Assembly: GCF_901764995.1 (NCBI RefSeq)
Contig: NZ_CABFKI010000001.1
Span: 124,001-188,000 of the forward strand
Length of the DNA stretch: 64,000 nt
Source: Actinobacillus porcinus
Lineage (GTDB): Bacteria; Pseudomonadota; Gammaproteobacteria; Enterobacterales; Pasteurellaceae
Direction of reading: 5' to 3'
The notes beneath the pieces were generated by a model. It had not been told where the DNA came from. It did no database searches and worked only from the letters and a program-made list of their open reading frames with translations. Within the stretch, counting starts at the first letter, position 1. The number at the start of each line of letters is the position of its first letter. A program made the position numbers and the translations under genes. Below are positions 40,701 to 52,485 of this stretch, one piece after another.

Positions 40701-40840
40701 CTATGGTTAATCTAAAATAGGTTTTTAAACGTGCGATATAGTAAAGCTATTTGGCGCGTTTGTCTTGTAAAAAATGACTTTTTTTTGATTTTAGTCTAAA
40801 TCTTGATGAAAATAAGGTTTCTTTAAGCTATATCCTGTCT

Positions 40841-41212
40841 CTATTTCACTTCAGCTTTTTCTGTTTTCAAATAAAACAAGAAAACCCAGTATTTTATGGC
40901 AAGTATGACTAAAATAGCGATTTTGGCGTGATAACTTGTCGTGTAATAGCATGCAATGCCAAGCATTATTGTGACTAAACATAAAATATTACATTTGCTT
41001 TTCGCCGGCAGACTTCGTTTTTCTTTTATTGGTTTTAAATGTTGATTATAGATTTTGGTATGAATAAACCAATGATGTAATCGCGTTGAACCTTTCGTGA
41101 AAAAGAGCAAGGATAGAAATAGAAAAGGGGTTCCTGGCATCATCGGCAAAATAATGCCTACAACGCCAAGTCCTAGAAAGAAAAATCCCAGTAAAACATA
41201 GATAATTTTCAT
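40841..41212 (-). CDS. DUF454 (YbaN-like) inner-membrane protein
   Basis: 123 residues with an N-terminal hydrophobic hairpin around GIILPMMPGTPFLFLSLLFF and two C-terminal membrane segments, matching the DUF454/YbaN family. In this locus it closes an operon of a TonB-dependent receptor and two ABC half-transporters, 21 bases after the second ABC gene, which suggests a role in that uptake system. The molecular function of the family is unknown to me. Confidence 0.82.
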   Translation of the reverse strand: MKIIYVLLGFFFLGLGVVGIILPMMPGTPFLFLSLLFFTKGSTRLHHWFIHTKIYNQHLKPIKEKRSLPAKSKCNILCLVTIMLGIACYYTTSYHAKIAILVILAIKYWVFLFYLKTEKAEVK

Positions 41213-41233
41213 ATTGTATTTCCTTAACCGTAC

Positions 41234-42892
41234 CTACGACATTCTTCCATTCTCAATTTTAACTACCTGATCACAAATTGCCATGGTGGAGGCTCGGTGG
41301 CTGACGAGAATAATTAATTTATCGCTTTTCACCTTTAACAACGATTGCAATACGATAGATTCATTCAGGCTGTCTAAATTACTGGTAGGCTCATCTAATA
41401 AAATAATAGGGGCGTTATGTAGAAACGCTCGAGCAATGCCAATACGTTGTTTTTCCCCATCCGATAAGCTGCTACCCAATTCAGCAACTTTGGTGTCATA
41501 GCCTTGGGGTAAACTCATAATAAACTCATGAATCGCTGCTTTTTTACTTGCCGCAATGACTTCTTCATCACTGGCTTCACGTCTTGCCATTCGTATATTT
41601 TCGTAAATACTTTCGTTAAAAATATAGGTTTGCTGCGTAATATAAGCCATATTGTTACGCAAACTTTGCGTATTAATTTGCCGTAAATCCTGTCCGTTGA
41701 GTTCAATATGACCCGCTTGCGGATCATAAAAACGCATCAGTAATTTTAATAATGTGCTTTTTCCGCTACCGCTCCGCCCATAAATTCCCAAGATTTCTCC
41801 TTTTTTCAGACTTAGGGTCAAATGGGATAAGATTTGTTCATTAGCATAAGCAAAACTCACATTTTTGACTTCAATTTGTTCAATATCTGTCAAATCCTCA
41901 CCATTTTCTACGTCTTTTAAGGTCGGCTCTTCCTCTAACAAGGCTAAAACACGTTCACCGCTGGCGAGAGTTTGCAATAAATTATTAGATAAATTACTTA
42001 ATGCAATCACGGGCCCATAACTGGACATCAACAAAATCACAGCGATAAGCAAACCGGCAAAGGTGATTTGATGATAAGCATAAAGCCCCAATCCTATAAA
42101 TAAAATCAATATGTTAAATATTGAAACTGCCCATTCGGTATAAACACGAATTTGGCCTTCTTGTTGTTTTATCCGTAAAAATGCCTGATCGATAGCTTGG
42201 CTGCGTAAATGAATTTGTGCTAAACGAATTTTTTCGTGATTGAATAATTGGATTTCTTTCATGCCTCGGACGCTATCTAAGAAATAATCATTCATTTCTC
42301 CGACTAATTCACGGTATTTTCTGCCCTCTTCCCGTGCAAGTTTGGTGGTGAAAATCGGTAATGCAACACCGATAGTCAAATAGGCAAAAAATGCGATTAA
42401 CATTAACCAAGGGGAAATATGTCCGAATACAATCAACAAAATCCCCGATGTAAGAAAAGCGATGACAATCGGGGCAATGGTATGCGCATAAAATACTTCT
42501 AATAATTCAATGTCATTGGTGACTAAAGATAATAATTGCCCTGCTTGCTTATCCTGTAATTTCACAAACGCCAATTTTCTTAAGGCGGTAAAGACCTTAT
42601 CTCGTAACAATGCCAATAGTTTGAAGGCGATATAATGCCCCGACATTTGTTCTAAATAACGCAATATGCCGCGTGCGACGGCTAGCACAATAAGTGCGGT
42701 CAAAATTTGTGGCAAAGTGAGATGAATCGGGAAGTCCAAGAGGCTCATTAATCCCATTGCCCCTAATACCATAATGAAAATTGCCGCAAGAAAACCGAGT
42801 ACGCCCATGATAATGGTAAAGCTCATTATATGTGCCAATGGGGTGACTAACTTAAATAGTTGCCACATAATAACAAAACCATTTTTACGCAT
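41234..42892 (-). CDS. ABC half-transporter, fused membrane and ATPase domains (second)
   Basis: 552 residues. Exporter-type membrane domain with six helices (about 10-300) and a nucleotide-binding domain with Walker A GRSGSGKST, Walker B IILLDEP, a variant signature LSDGE in place of LSGGQ, and the H loop. The ATG at 42892 follows GGAGGGG; an in-frame upstream start at 42919 is weaker. It overlaps the previous ABC gene by eight bases, so the two likely form a heterodimer with one degenerate site. The TonB receptor context suggests siderophore or haem import, as with YbtPQ and IrtAB, rather than CydDC-type export. Confidence 0.8.
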   Translation of the reverse strand: MRKNGFVIMWQLFKLVTPLAHIMSFTIIMGVLGFLAAIFIMVLGAMGLMSLLDFPIHLTLPQILTALIVLAVARGILRYLEQMSGHYIAFKLLALLRDKVFTALRKLAFVKLQDKQAGQLLSLVTNDIELLEVFYAHTIAPIVIAFLTSGILLIVFGHISPWLMLIAFFAYLTIGVALPIFTTKLAREEGRKYRELVGEMNDYFLDSVRGMKEIQLFNHEKIRLAQIHLRSQAIDQAFLRIKQQEGQIRVYTEWAVSIFNILILFIGLGLYAYHQITFAGLLIAVILLMSSYGPVIALSNLSNNLLQTLASGERVLALLEEEPTLKDVENGEDLTDIEQIEVKNVSFAYANEQILSHLTLSLKKGEILGIYGRSGSGKSTLLKLLMRFYDPQAGHIELNGQDLRQINTQSLRNNMAYITQQTYIFNESIYENIRMARREASDEEVIAASKKAAIHEFIMSLPQGYDTKVAELGSSLSDGEKQRIGIARAFLHNAPIILLDEPTSNLDSLNESIVLQSLLKVKSDKLIILVSHRASTMAICDQVVKIENGRMS

Positions 42893-44654
42893 ATTCCCCT
42901 CCAATCGCCGCAGTTTCATTGTGATTTCTAATATTTTCTAACTGTTTCTGCTGATTAAACATGTGGCAATAAATATCCTGTTTTGCCATCAGTTCGGCAT
43001 GGGTGCCTTGTTCTGCCAATTGCCCTTGTTGCAACACATAAATACAATCAGCCTGTACCGCATTGGCTAAGCGATGAGAAATCATCACAATGGTTTTTTC
43101 CTGTTTTAAGCGTTGGATCAGTTGCAAAATAATCTCTTCACTTTCTACATCAATATTACTGGTCGCCTCATCAAAAATGTATAACGCCGCATTATGCAAT
43201 AAGGCTCGTGCTAAGGCTAAACGTTGAATTTGACCGCCGGACAAATTGCTGCCACGACTAAGTAAATTCATCTCCAATCCCCCATTTTCACGCACAAAAT
43301 TAGCCAAATTCACTTGCGCTAAACAAGCATAAATTTCGTTGTCCGTTGCATTGGGATTGGCCATTTGCATATTCTCGCGCAAGGTGCCTTTGAAAATATA
43401 ACTACTATGGCTTACCAATGACACATGACGATAAAAGGAAGTGCGGTCAATTTCTCTTTGATTTTGTTGATTAAATAGAATGTTTCCTTGTTGCGGTGAA
43501 TAAAAGCCCATCAGCAAAGAAACTAAGGTAGATTTTCCACAGCCGCTTTTTCCCACAAAAACCGTCAGCCGGCGAGGTTCAATTTTCAAATTTAATCCCT
43601 TGATTGCGGCTTTTTCCGGGCTATAAGCAAAATGCAGGTTCTGAATATCCACTTGAATGGGATTTTCTGCCACAAAACCCACCACACTTTGGGGCTGTTC
43701 AATCGGCGTATCCAATAGGGTAAAAATCTTATCGGAGGCCGCTTTGCCATTCATCGCAACATGAAAGAAAGATCCCAATAATCGTAAAGGAATAAAGAAT
43801 TCAGAGGACAACAAAATAAATAAAATCACAGCACAAATACTTAAATGACCGGCTTGATATTGTAAAAGTGCGGTTAAAATACCGACTGCCGCACCGCCAT
43901 AAGCTAACAAATCCATAATAGACACAGAATTAAGCTGCATCGTCAGCACTTTCATCGTAATTGAACGGAAATTTTCTGCCTCAATATCCATTTGTTTGGC
44001 TTTGTAAGCATCGTCTTGATAGATTTTTAACGTGACTAAGCCTTGTAAATTATCTAAGAAACTGCTCCCTAACCCCACATAAATCGACCAATATTTATGC
44101 AATAATTTTTTCGCAATTTTGTTGACGGCAATAATAGAAAGCGGAATTAACGGCACGCACACCAATAAAATTAATGCGGTTGGGGCGTTGAAAAATACTA
44201 GAAAAGCAAACAAGGTTAGCGGCGCGAGCAAGCTGTAAAAAAGTTGGGGCAAATAGCGACCGAAATAAATTTCCAATTGCTCCACGCCTTCTGATGCCAC
44301 CTGAATAATCGATGAAGTGGATTGCTGTTGAATTTGATTTAACGGCATGGCTGATAATTTTTGGTAAATCAGGGTTCGCAATTGATGCTTAACCTTGGTA
44401 CTGGCTCGATAAGAGGCATTAACCGCCATTTTCCCTGCCCAAGCACGCAAGACAAGTGCGGTCAATAAAATCAATAAAAAAATCACCGCACTTATCAGGG
44501 TTAGTTCCCGTTCAAAGGCTTGTTGCAAAACCCAAGCAAATACCACCGCACTTACTATACCGGCAAATAACGCCACCCAATTCCATAACACATTGACCGC
44601 AATCCATTTTTTGCTGTCTTCCACGGTGTTGATTAGTCGTTTGTCGATCATCAT
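42885..44654 (-). CDS. ABC half-transporter, fused membrane and ATPase domains (first)
   Basis: 589 residues. Exporter-type membrane domain (six segments, about 20-310), then Walker A GKSGCGKST, canonical signature LSGGQIQRLALARALL, Walker B LYIFDEA and H loop VMISHR. Its canonical signature complements the variant one of its partner. It follows the receptor gene after a hairpin at 44680-44716. The substrate is unknown; the Fur box ahead of the operon and the receptor point to an iron compound. Confidence 0.8.
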   Translation of the reverse strand: MMIDKRLINTVEDSKKWIAVNVLWNWVALFAGIVSAVVFAWVLQQAFERELTLISAVIFLLILLTALVLRAWAGKMAVNASYRASTKVKHQLRTLIYQKLSAMPLNQIQQQSTSSIIQVASEGVEQLEIYFGRYLPQLFYSLLAPLTLFAFLVFFNAPTALILLVCVPLIPLSIIAVNKIAKKLLHKYWSIYVGLGSSFLDNLQGLVTLKIYQDDAYKAKQMDIEAENFRSITMKVLTMQLNSVSIMDLLAYGGAAVGILTALLQYQAGHLSICAVILFILLSSEFFIPLRLLGSFFHVAMNGKAASDKIFTLLDTPIEQPQSVVGFVAENPIQVDIQNLHFAYSPEKAAIKGLNLKIEPRRLTVFVGKSGCGKSTLVSLLMGFYSPQQGNILFNQQNQREIDRTSFYRHVSLVSHSSYIFKGTLRENMQMANPNATDNEIYACLAQVNLANFVRENGGLEMNLLSRGSNLSGGQIQRLALARALLHNAALYIFDEATSNIDVESEEIILQLIQRLKQEKTIVMISHRLANAVQADCIYVLQQGQLAEQGTHAELMAKQDIYCHMFNQQKQLENIRNHNETAAIGGEYA

Positions 44655-44679
44655 AAAATTATCCTGACTATTTAATAAA

Positions 44680-44716
44680 ACAAACTTGAGTGATTCAACG
44701 ACCCACTCAAGTTTGT
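44680..44716 (-). terminator. Hairpin between receptor and ABC genes
   Basis: ACAAACTTGAGTG and CACTCAAGTTTGT form a perfect 13-base stem with an 11-base loop; on the minus strand it is followed by TTTTATT. It is probably an attenuator that gives more receptor than transporter mRNA. Confidence 0.7.
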
Positions 44717-44733
44717 CACAAGCTGATTTTTTA

Positions 44734-47091
44734 TTAAAAACGTATTTCTACTGAGGCACTATAATTTCTACCCGGTGCATAATATCGCTCTAAACCTAGC
44801 CCATCACGATCGACAGAATTGGTTGAGCTATGAGCATTAATACCACGTAATGCATCCCAAGTATGGTATTTTTTATTAAATAAATTATATACCCCAGCAC
44901 GCAGGGTAATATCGTTGTTCAGTTTATAGAATCCAAATAAATCAAAGACATAAGCAGATTTATTAAGGTATTTATAGGTTTCTACAGTTTGATAAAGTTC
45001 ATCTTTCATACAAATATCTTGACCAAACCAAGGATCAAATACCCATAAAGCACAACGTTTTTTGTTCTCAAAGGTTTGTGCATCTTTTGCTTTTTTACCG
45101 CCTAAATAGGTTAATCGGCTAAAAATCCCCCATTTTCCATTAGGATCTTCGTAGTCTAAACCGATAACGGCTTTTATTGGTTGAATAGAGAGTAAGCTAG
45201 CGGCATTAGATAATTTCCCTTTGCTATAACCTAATGCACCATATAGCTTAAGACCTTGCGGTGTTGGCAATATCTGAGCTAGATTGAGCAGCCCTTTGAC
45301 TTCAATACCATTAATTCGTGCGTTGTCGATATTTACCATTTGCTGCATAGGTGTTTGGTATGTACGGCCATATTCGGTTTGCTCAATAATACTTTCTTGC
45401 TCAAAAAGAAAATCTTTATAACGGCTTTGGTATAAATTGAGATCGAAATAACCTGTATTATTTTCAGCTTTAACAAAAATGGTATGCGTTTGACTGCGCT
45501 CTGATTGCAAATTTGGATTGGATTTCCACGTACCATAAACATTTTTAAAACTAAAATACATTTCTGTTGCAGTTGGAATACGATAGCCTGTGCTTGCTTG
45601 ATAACCGATTTTCCAAACGTCATTCACTTGCGCATCTAGCCCAATAAATCCGTTCCAATTATCAAAATGGCTTTGAGCGGGTTCGCCTTCAGCAAGACAA
45701 GCAGGACTACATTCCGCATTTAATGCTTGTGGTTTTAGTTTGGCATAATCATAACTTAGCCCTAAATGTGCAGAAAAAGTAGGTCGCCAACCATTTTCAA
45801 ATATAGGATGCCACACAATGTCATCTTTTATGCCAATACTATATTGTGTGGTTTTAACTGGACGCTGAATCGTGTACCAACTATCCAACCCCCATCGATT
45901 GGTATCATGATTGATATTTTTGAATTCACGATCGCTCATATAGGTTTTAAGAGAAAGGGTATGTTCCCCGCCGGTGAGTAAAAAAGGCATCGTTTCTAAT
46001 TTTAAGGTCGCTCGCTTAAATTCTGTTTTCATTCTGCGATCAAAAATTTCATCGAGCTGCTTTTCATCCGTTTGCCAATGTCTGCCACCTTTATAATTTA
46101 CCGCGGCTAAATCTGTTTTTTGATAATCTAAATCTATTTGGGCAAGAGCTAAATAATCCGATTTAGGGGTGTAAACATAATGTAAATTGGCGTTAATTCG
46201 TTTATTTTCATCATCTGCAACGCGCCATTGACTGCCGAAAGTCGTATAGCTACGTTCATCAGTATATCGATTACCCCATTGCCCATTCACGCTTACACCT
46301 AATTGATGGGATTCATTAAATTGATAATTTAGTTTGGCTAAATAACTATGAAAACGATGAGATGAGGGATCGGGGTGTTGGCTACTCGAAAATTGAGTTT
46401 CTGGACCATCTCCGTTACTTTTCATTTCATGCCCTGTTCGTTGAGAATATAGTACAATCGCTTCTGTTTTTTCGCCAATATATCCCAAACCTACCGTTCT
46501 TACCCATTCGCTATTTTTACTTGTATACCCCCCGCGTAATATACCTCCAAAGCGATTACCTGATTTCACCAAATCTATAGCTTCCAGTGTACGATAATCA
46601 ACGGTTCCGCCCAATGCGCCACTTCCGGCATTAAAAGAGTCAGCACCGCGCACAATATCGATATTTCGCACTAATTCTGTATCAATACTTAAACGTGATG
46701 CATTGAAATTCCCATATCTGGCATAAAGAGTGTTTTCTTCACTATCCGGTAAATTGACGCCATCAATACTGATTCCCACCCGATTTCCTTCCACACCACG
46801 AATGGAAAAGCCCTTTAAAAATCGACCATTATCGGAAATCCCAACGTCTGTGGTATAACGAACAAGATCTCTAGTGTCTCGAATCATTTCATTTTGGATA
46901 CTGGTGTTATTTTTTTGAACTGTGGTGACCGATTTTATTTTGTCATTGTTTAATTCTTCATTGACAACAACAGTCTCTAATTCTGTGGTGGTTTCTTGCG
47001 CATTTTCAGCCCAAGCCAACTGAGAAAAACAGAGTAATGCGTATGTGATGGCGGAATATTTAAATGGTTTTTGTGCAAAATTTATGTTCAT
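44734..47091 (-). CDS. TonB-dependent receptor, haem/haemoglobin receptor type
   Basis: 785 residues. Signal peptide ending SQLAWA, a TonB box region (ETVVV), a plug domain (about 45-160, SIRGVEGNRVGISIDGVNLP) and a 22-strand barrel ending in YSASVEIRF. The pattern PTATEMYF...NPNLQSERS is shared with haem, haemoglobin, transferrin and lactoferrin receptors. Two Cys pairs (AECSPAC and KKRCALW...DICM) lie in predicted surface loops. ATG at 47091 follows AGGGGAAA; the frame extends further up without a good start. A Fur box lies about 60 bases upstream. The exact ligand cannot be read from the sequence. Confidence 0.85.
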   Translation of the reverse strand: MNINFAQKPFKYSAITYALLCFSQLAWAENAQETTTELETVVVNEELNNDKIKSVTTVQKNNTSIQNEMIRDTRDLVRYTTDVGISDNGRFLKGFSIRGVEGNRVGISIDGVNLPDSEENTLYARYGNFNASRLSIDTELVRNIDIVRGADSFNAGSGALGGTVDYRTLEAIDLVKSGNRFGGILRGGYTSKNSEWVRTVGLGYIGEKTEAIVLYSQRTGHEMKSNGDGPETQFSSSQHPDPSSHRFHSYLAKLNYQFNESHQLGVSVNGQWGNRYTDERSYTTFGSQWRVADDENKRINANLHYVYTPKSDYLALAQIDLDYQKTDLAAVNYKGGRHWQTDEKQLDEIFDRRMKTEFKRATLKLETMPFLLTGGEHTLSLKTYMSDREFKNINHDTNRWGLDSWYTIQRPVKTTQYSIGIKDDIVWHPIFENGWRPTFSAHLGLSYDYAKLKPQALNAECSPACLAEGEPAQSHFDNWNGFIGLDAQVNDVWKIGYQASTGYRIPTATEMYFSFKNVYGTWKSNPNLQSERSQTHTIFVKAENNTGYFDLNLYQSRYKDFLFEQESIIEQTEYGRTYQTPMQQMVNIDNARINGIEVKGLLNLAQILPTPQGLKLYGALGYSKGKLSNAASLLSIQPIKAVIGLDYEDPNGKWGIFSRLTYLGGKKAKDAQTFENKKRCALWVFDPWFGQDICMKDELYQTVETYKYLNKSAYVFDLFGFYKLNNDITLRAGVYNLFNKKYHTWDALRGINAHSSTNSVDRDGLGLERYYAPGRNYSASVEIRF

Positions 47092-47149
47092 GTGTTTTTC
47101 CCCTATCAATGTCATGTTCGGGAAAATATACAAAACCACCTATAGGATT

Positions 47150-47168
47150 GCAAATAATAATTATTATC
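47150..47168. promoter_or_regulatory. Fur box before the TonB receptor
   Basis: The 19 bases read on the minus strand as GATAATAATTATTATTTGC match the Fur consensus at 14 of 19 positions, 59 bases upstream of the receptor start. Iron-starvation induction of the receptor-ABC-DUF454 operon is inferred. Confidence 0.75.
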
Positions 47169-47227
47169 AATAACTGGATTTGTGAGAGAGATCACAAAAT
47201 GAATTTGATTGATGAATGGGATACAAC

Positions 47228-47266
47228 AAAAAAGGCCGTCCAGTCACGCGACTGACAGCCTTTTTA
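47228..47266 (-). terminator. Terminator of pyrG
   Basis: AAAAAGGC...CAGTC and GACTG...GCCTTTTT form a long interrupted stem; on the minus strand it ends in TTTTTT, just after the pyrG stop. Confidence 0.75.
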
Positions 47267-47285
47267 TCGTTGATTTTAGGATAAA

Positions 47286-48920
<1,635 letters not shown>

Positions 48921-49074
48921 TTATAACCTAAATAATGTTGGGGGATAAAAAGAGTTGATATGTATCAAGACGGGACACTAGTTTACAGGAAATACGGGAT
49001 TAACTCAAAGAATTTCTATTCAGAGTGCGGTCTGTTTTGATAGAATTTAGGCAAAAATTTCTAGGGTAAAAACA

Positions 49075-50082
49075 ATGTTAGATCTTGCTTATTTACAAAC
49101 GGCACCAAAACAAACCGCACTTTTAAAAGCCGAATGTGCCGATTTTATCGTGAAAGAACATCTCGGCTATGACATGTCGGGTGATGGCGAATTTGTGGCA
49201 TTAAAGGTCAGAAAAACCGATAACAACACCCTTTATGTGGGCGAAAAATTAGCGGCGTTTTGTGGTGTGCCTGCTCGAAATATGAGTTACGCAGGCTTAA
49301 AAGATCGCAAAGCCATCACAGAACAATGGTTTTGTATTCAAATGCCGGGCAAACCCACTCCCGATTTCAGCCAATTTCAACCGGACGGCGTAGAAATCCT
49401 TGAAGTTACCCGCCACAATCGCAAAATCCGCACGGGCAGTTTAGACGGTAATTATTTTGACATCCTATTACGCCACGCCACAGAAACCGATGAGCTAAAA
49501 GCGCGGTTAGAAATTGTCAAGAAAATCGGTTTTCCCAATTATTTCACCGAGCAACGTTTTGGGCGAGATGGGCATAATTTAACCGAAGCAATGCGCTGGG
49601 CAACGGGCGAGATCAAGGTGAAAGATCGCAAAAAACGCAGTTTTTATTTATCAGCTGCACGAAGCGAAGTGTTCAATTTAGTGGTGTCTGAACGCGTTAA
49701 ATTAGGTTTAGCCACCCAAGTTTTACCCAATGATATTCTACAATTAAGCGGTACACACAGTTGGTTTAAAGCCGACCAAAATGAAGATTTAAACGCACTA
49801 CAAGTGCGGTTAGAAACGCGTGACATTTTGCTCACCGCCCCACTTATTGGCGAAACAGAACAACACGCCAACGACATCGAAAACCAAATCGTGGCACAAC
49901 ACCAAGCCTTGCGCGACTTGATGAAACAAGAACGCCTAAAACCCGCCCGCCGCCCATTATTAATGCAAGCGGAAAACTTCAGCTGGCAATTTGAACCTGA
50001 GGGTTTACGCTTAAAATTCTATTTACCCGCAGGCAGCTATGCTACGGCGTTGGTGAGAGAGTTGGTGAATGTTGGGGATTGA
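49075..50082 (+). CDS. truD: tRNA pseudouridine(13) synthase TruD
   Basis: 335 residues. Catalytic Asp in [27 protein letters not shown], and the conserved C-terminal [16 protein letters not shown]. It modifies U13 of tRNA-Glu. It is complete (E. coli 349 residues) and convergent with xylR, from which it is separated by only six bases. Confidence 0.94.
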   Translation: MLDLAYLQTAPKQTALLKAECADFIVKEHLGYDMSGDGEFVALKVRKTDNNTLYVGEKLAAFCGVPARNMSYAGLKDRKAITEQWFCIQMPGKPTPDFSQFQPDGVEILEVTRHNRKIRTGSLDGNYFDILLRHATETDELKARLEIVKKIGFPNYFTEQRFGRDGHNLTEAMRWATGEIKVKDRKKRSFYLSAARSEVFNLVVSERVKLGLATQVLPNDILQLSGTHSWFKADQNEDLNALQVRLETRDILLTAPLIGETEQHANDIENQIVAQHQALRDLMKQERLKPARRPLLMQAENFSWQFEPEGLRLKFYLPAGSYATALVRELVNVGD

Positions 50083-50088
50083 ATATCC

Positions 50089-51255
50089 CTAATTTTTCCC
50101 ATCTCGATATTCTTTGGGCGTTCTTCCACATTCTTTCTTGAATACGGTGTAAAAATATTGCAAGGACGGATAACCGCAAATATCCGCCACTTCTTGCAAC
50201 GGAATATCGGTATTTTGTAACATATGTCTTGCTCGCGCTAACTTCACTTCATGAATAACTTGGTGAATGGTCTTATTCATCTCCGTTTTAAAGCGTTGTT
50301 CCAAATTAGAGCGCGAAATTTTGAGATGATCCAAAACCTGATCCGCCTTAATACCTTGCGTGGCGTAATGGCGAATATAATGCATTGCCTGAATAACTAA
50401 GGGATCCGTTAAGGATAAATAATCGGTAGAACGGCGTTGTTCCACCCGCAACGGCGGAATTAACATAGGCTTATGATTAACAGGCAAGCCGTTTAACAAA
50501 CGATGCAATAATTTTGCGGCTTGATAACCGATACGCTTTGTTCCTTGCACCACGGAAGATAAAGAGACACGTGATAAATATTGGATCAGTTCTTCGTTAT
50601 CAATCCCAATAATACAAAGTTGATCCGGCACCGCCATATTGAGATATTCACAAGCTTGTAGCAAATGCCTTGCGCGCGCGTCCGTCACCGCAATAATCCC
50701 GGTGTGTTCAGGCAATTGGCTCAGCCATTCACACAATTGAGATTGCGCTTTAAGCCAGTTATCCGAATTGGCTTGCTCACCCAAATAAAGCTCGAAAGGG
50801 TAACCTTCCTTTTGCATAATTTGTACAAAGGCATTTTTACGCTCATTTGACCAATGTCTTTCCATGTCACTTTGCAACCCATAAAACGCAAATTTATGGA
50901 TGCCTTTTTGTTTTAAATGAAGAAAAGCCGCTTCAACTAACGCGAAATTATCCGTTGCTACATAGGGATGATTCGGGTAAAAGGCAGGGTTTTGATAAGA
51001 ACCACCCACCGCAATAATGGGAATCGTGGTATTTTCAAGCAGCTTCGCCGTTTCAGGATCATCGAAATCAGCAATAATGCCATCAATATCAAGTTCATGA
51101 ATACTTTCTTTACGATAAGTAAAGTCATCTTCAATAAAGATATTCCACAAGCATTGAGACGCCTGAATATATTGCCCAACGCCTTCAATCACACTACGGT
51201 CATAAACCTTATTTGCATTAAATAAGAGAGCAATACGCGCATATTTCGATTCCAT
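50089..51255 (-). CDS. xylR: Xylose operon activator XylR
   Basis: 388 residues (E. coli 392). N-terminal LacI-type sugar-binding domain (IALLFNANKVYDRSVIEGVGQYI in part: NANKVYDRSVIEG) and a C-terminal AraC-type pair of helix-turn-helix motifs ending VADICGYPSLQYFYTVFKKE. It binds D-xylose and activates xylA and xylF promoters. Its gene lies downstream of xylFGH in the same orientation, separated by an uptake-signal hairpin. Confidence 0.94.
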   Translation of the reverse strand: MESKYARIALLFNANKVYDRSVIEGVGQYIQASQCLWNIFIEDDFTYRKESIHELDIDGIIADFDDPETAKLLENTTIPIIAVGGSYQNPAFYPNHPYVATDNFALVEAAFLHLKQKGIHKFAFYGLQSDMERHWSNERKNAFVQIMQKEGYPFELYLGEQANSDNWLKAQSQLCEWLSQLPEHTGIIAVTDARARHLLQACEYLNMAVPDQLCIIGIDNEELIQYLSRVSLSSVVQGTKRIGYQAAKLLHRLLNGLPVNHKPMLIPPLRVEQRRSTDYLSLTDPLVIQAMHYIRHYATQGIKADQVLDHLKISRSNLEQRFKTEMNKTIHQVIHEVKLARARHMLQNTDIPLQEVADICGYPSLQYFYTVFKKECGRTPKEYRDGKN

Positions 51256-51314
51256 GATTTCTCATCCATTATTACCACTTTCCGCTTACTATACCGCAAA
51301 ATGGCCATAAAAAT

Positions 51315-51341
51315 AACCGCACTTGGGAATGAAGTGCGGTT
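51315..51341 (-). terminator. Uptake-signal hairpin after xylH
   Basis: AACCGCACTT and AAGTGCGGTT pair around a seven-base loop; on the minus strand T residues follow. It ends or attenuates xylFGH before xylR. Confidence 0.8.
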
Positions 51342-51354
51342 GTTTTAGAGAGGG

Positions 51355-52482
51355 TTATGCTTTTTTCTTCGTCATCGTATCCATCCAAACAGCAAGCAAC
51401 AAGATCGAACCTTTGACAATATATTGCCAGAATGTTGGTACATCAAGCATGCTCATTCCATTGTCTAATAAGGCAATTATTAATGCGCCAATGACCACAC
51501 CATAAACACTACCAATACCACCAGCCAAACTTGCGCCACCAATAACACAAGCCGCAATGGCATCAAGCTCGGCATTTTGCCCTGCGGATGGCGCGCCGGC
51601 ACCTAAGCGAGAACTTAGGATTAATCCTGCAATTGCCACCATAAAGCCATTGATAGAGAAAATCATTAATTTAATTTTTTCCACATTAATGCCGGATAAT
51701 CTTGCGGCGTCAATATTGCCACCGATCGCGTAAATATGGCGACCAAAAGCGGTTTTACGGGCGATAAACATACCTGCAACAGCAAGGACCGCAAGCAGTA
51801 AAACCGGGAATGGAATACCGCGATAATCATTTAAAAGGTAAATCGCACCTAATACCCCAATGGCAAATAAGCCATATTTCATGGTTTCTTTACCCACATT
51901 TGGCACAGGTAAGTTTAAATTTTTACGTGCGTTACGTTGATATGTTCCCCATAAGAAAAAGCAAATAATGGCAACCGTACCTAAAATAAACCCTGTTGTA
52001 TCAGAGAGATAACCTTGTCCTATTACGGTCATTTCTTTACTAATCGGCGATACGGTTGTCCCATTTGTTGCGCCGACTAACATGCCGCGGAAAATGAGCA
52101 TACCTGCAAGGGTAACAATAAACGAAGGCACTTTGCGGTAAGCCACCCACCAGCCGGTACAGGTACCAAAAATGATCCCAATAGCCAAGGTGACAATAAT
52201 GGTTAACGGCAATGGCCATCCCCACCATACATCAGCAATGGCGGCAAATCCACCAAGTAAGCCCATCATTGAGCCAACGGAAAGATCAATTTCAGCGGAA
52301 ATAATGACAAAAATCATCCCGATAGCCAAAATGCCCGTAATGGATGTTTGCCGCAATAAATTAGAAATATTGCGTGCACTTAAATAAGCGCCATCAGTCG
52401 CAACAAAGAAAAATGCGAGAATAGCGATAATGGCAATAAACATCACATACACTTGTAGATTTATTGATTTTAATTTAGACAT
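51355..52482 (-). CDS. xylH: Xylose ABC transporter permease XylH
   Basis: 375 residues with about ten membrane segments and the ribose/xylose permease signature [20 protein letters not shown]. It forms the membrane channel of the high-affinity D-xylose importer with XylG and XylF. It starts three bases after the xylG stop. Confidence 0.95.
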   Translation of the reverse strand: MSKLKSINLQVYVMFIAIIAILAFFFVATDGAYLSARNISNLLRQTSITGILAIGMIFVIISAEIDLSVGSMMGLLGGFAAIADVWWGWPLPLTIIVTLAIGIIFGTCTGWWVAYRKVPSFIVTLAGMLIFRGMLVGATNGTTVSPISKEMTVIGQGYLSDTTGFILGTVAIICFFLWGTYQRNARKNLNLPVPNVGKETMKYGLFAIGVLGAIYLLNDYRGIPFPVLLLAVLAVAGMFIARKTAFGRHIYAIGGNIDAARLSGINVEKIKLMIFSINGFMVAIAGLILSSRLGAGAPSAGQNAELDAIAACVIGGASLAGGIGSVYGVVIGALIIALLDNGMSMLDVPTFWQYIVKGSILLLAVWMDTMTKKKA

Positions 52483-52485
52483 AGG

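Noticed and set aside
41234..44654. cydDC (cytochrome bd assembly ABC exporter)
   Set aside because: Architecture is similar, but the genes follow a Fur-box-preceded TonB receptor and no cydAB is near; iron compound transport fits better. Phylogeny would decide.
47092..47139. N-terminal extension of the TonB receptor
   Set aside because: It has no ribosome site and would precede the signal peptide with unrelated residues.
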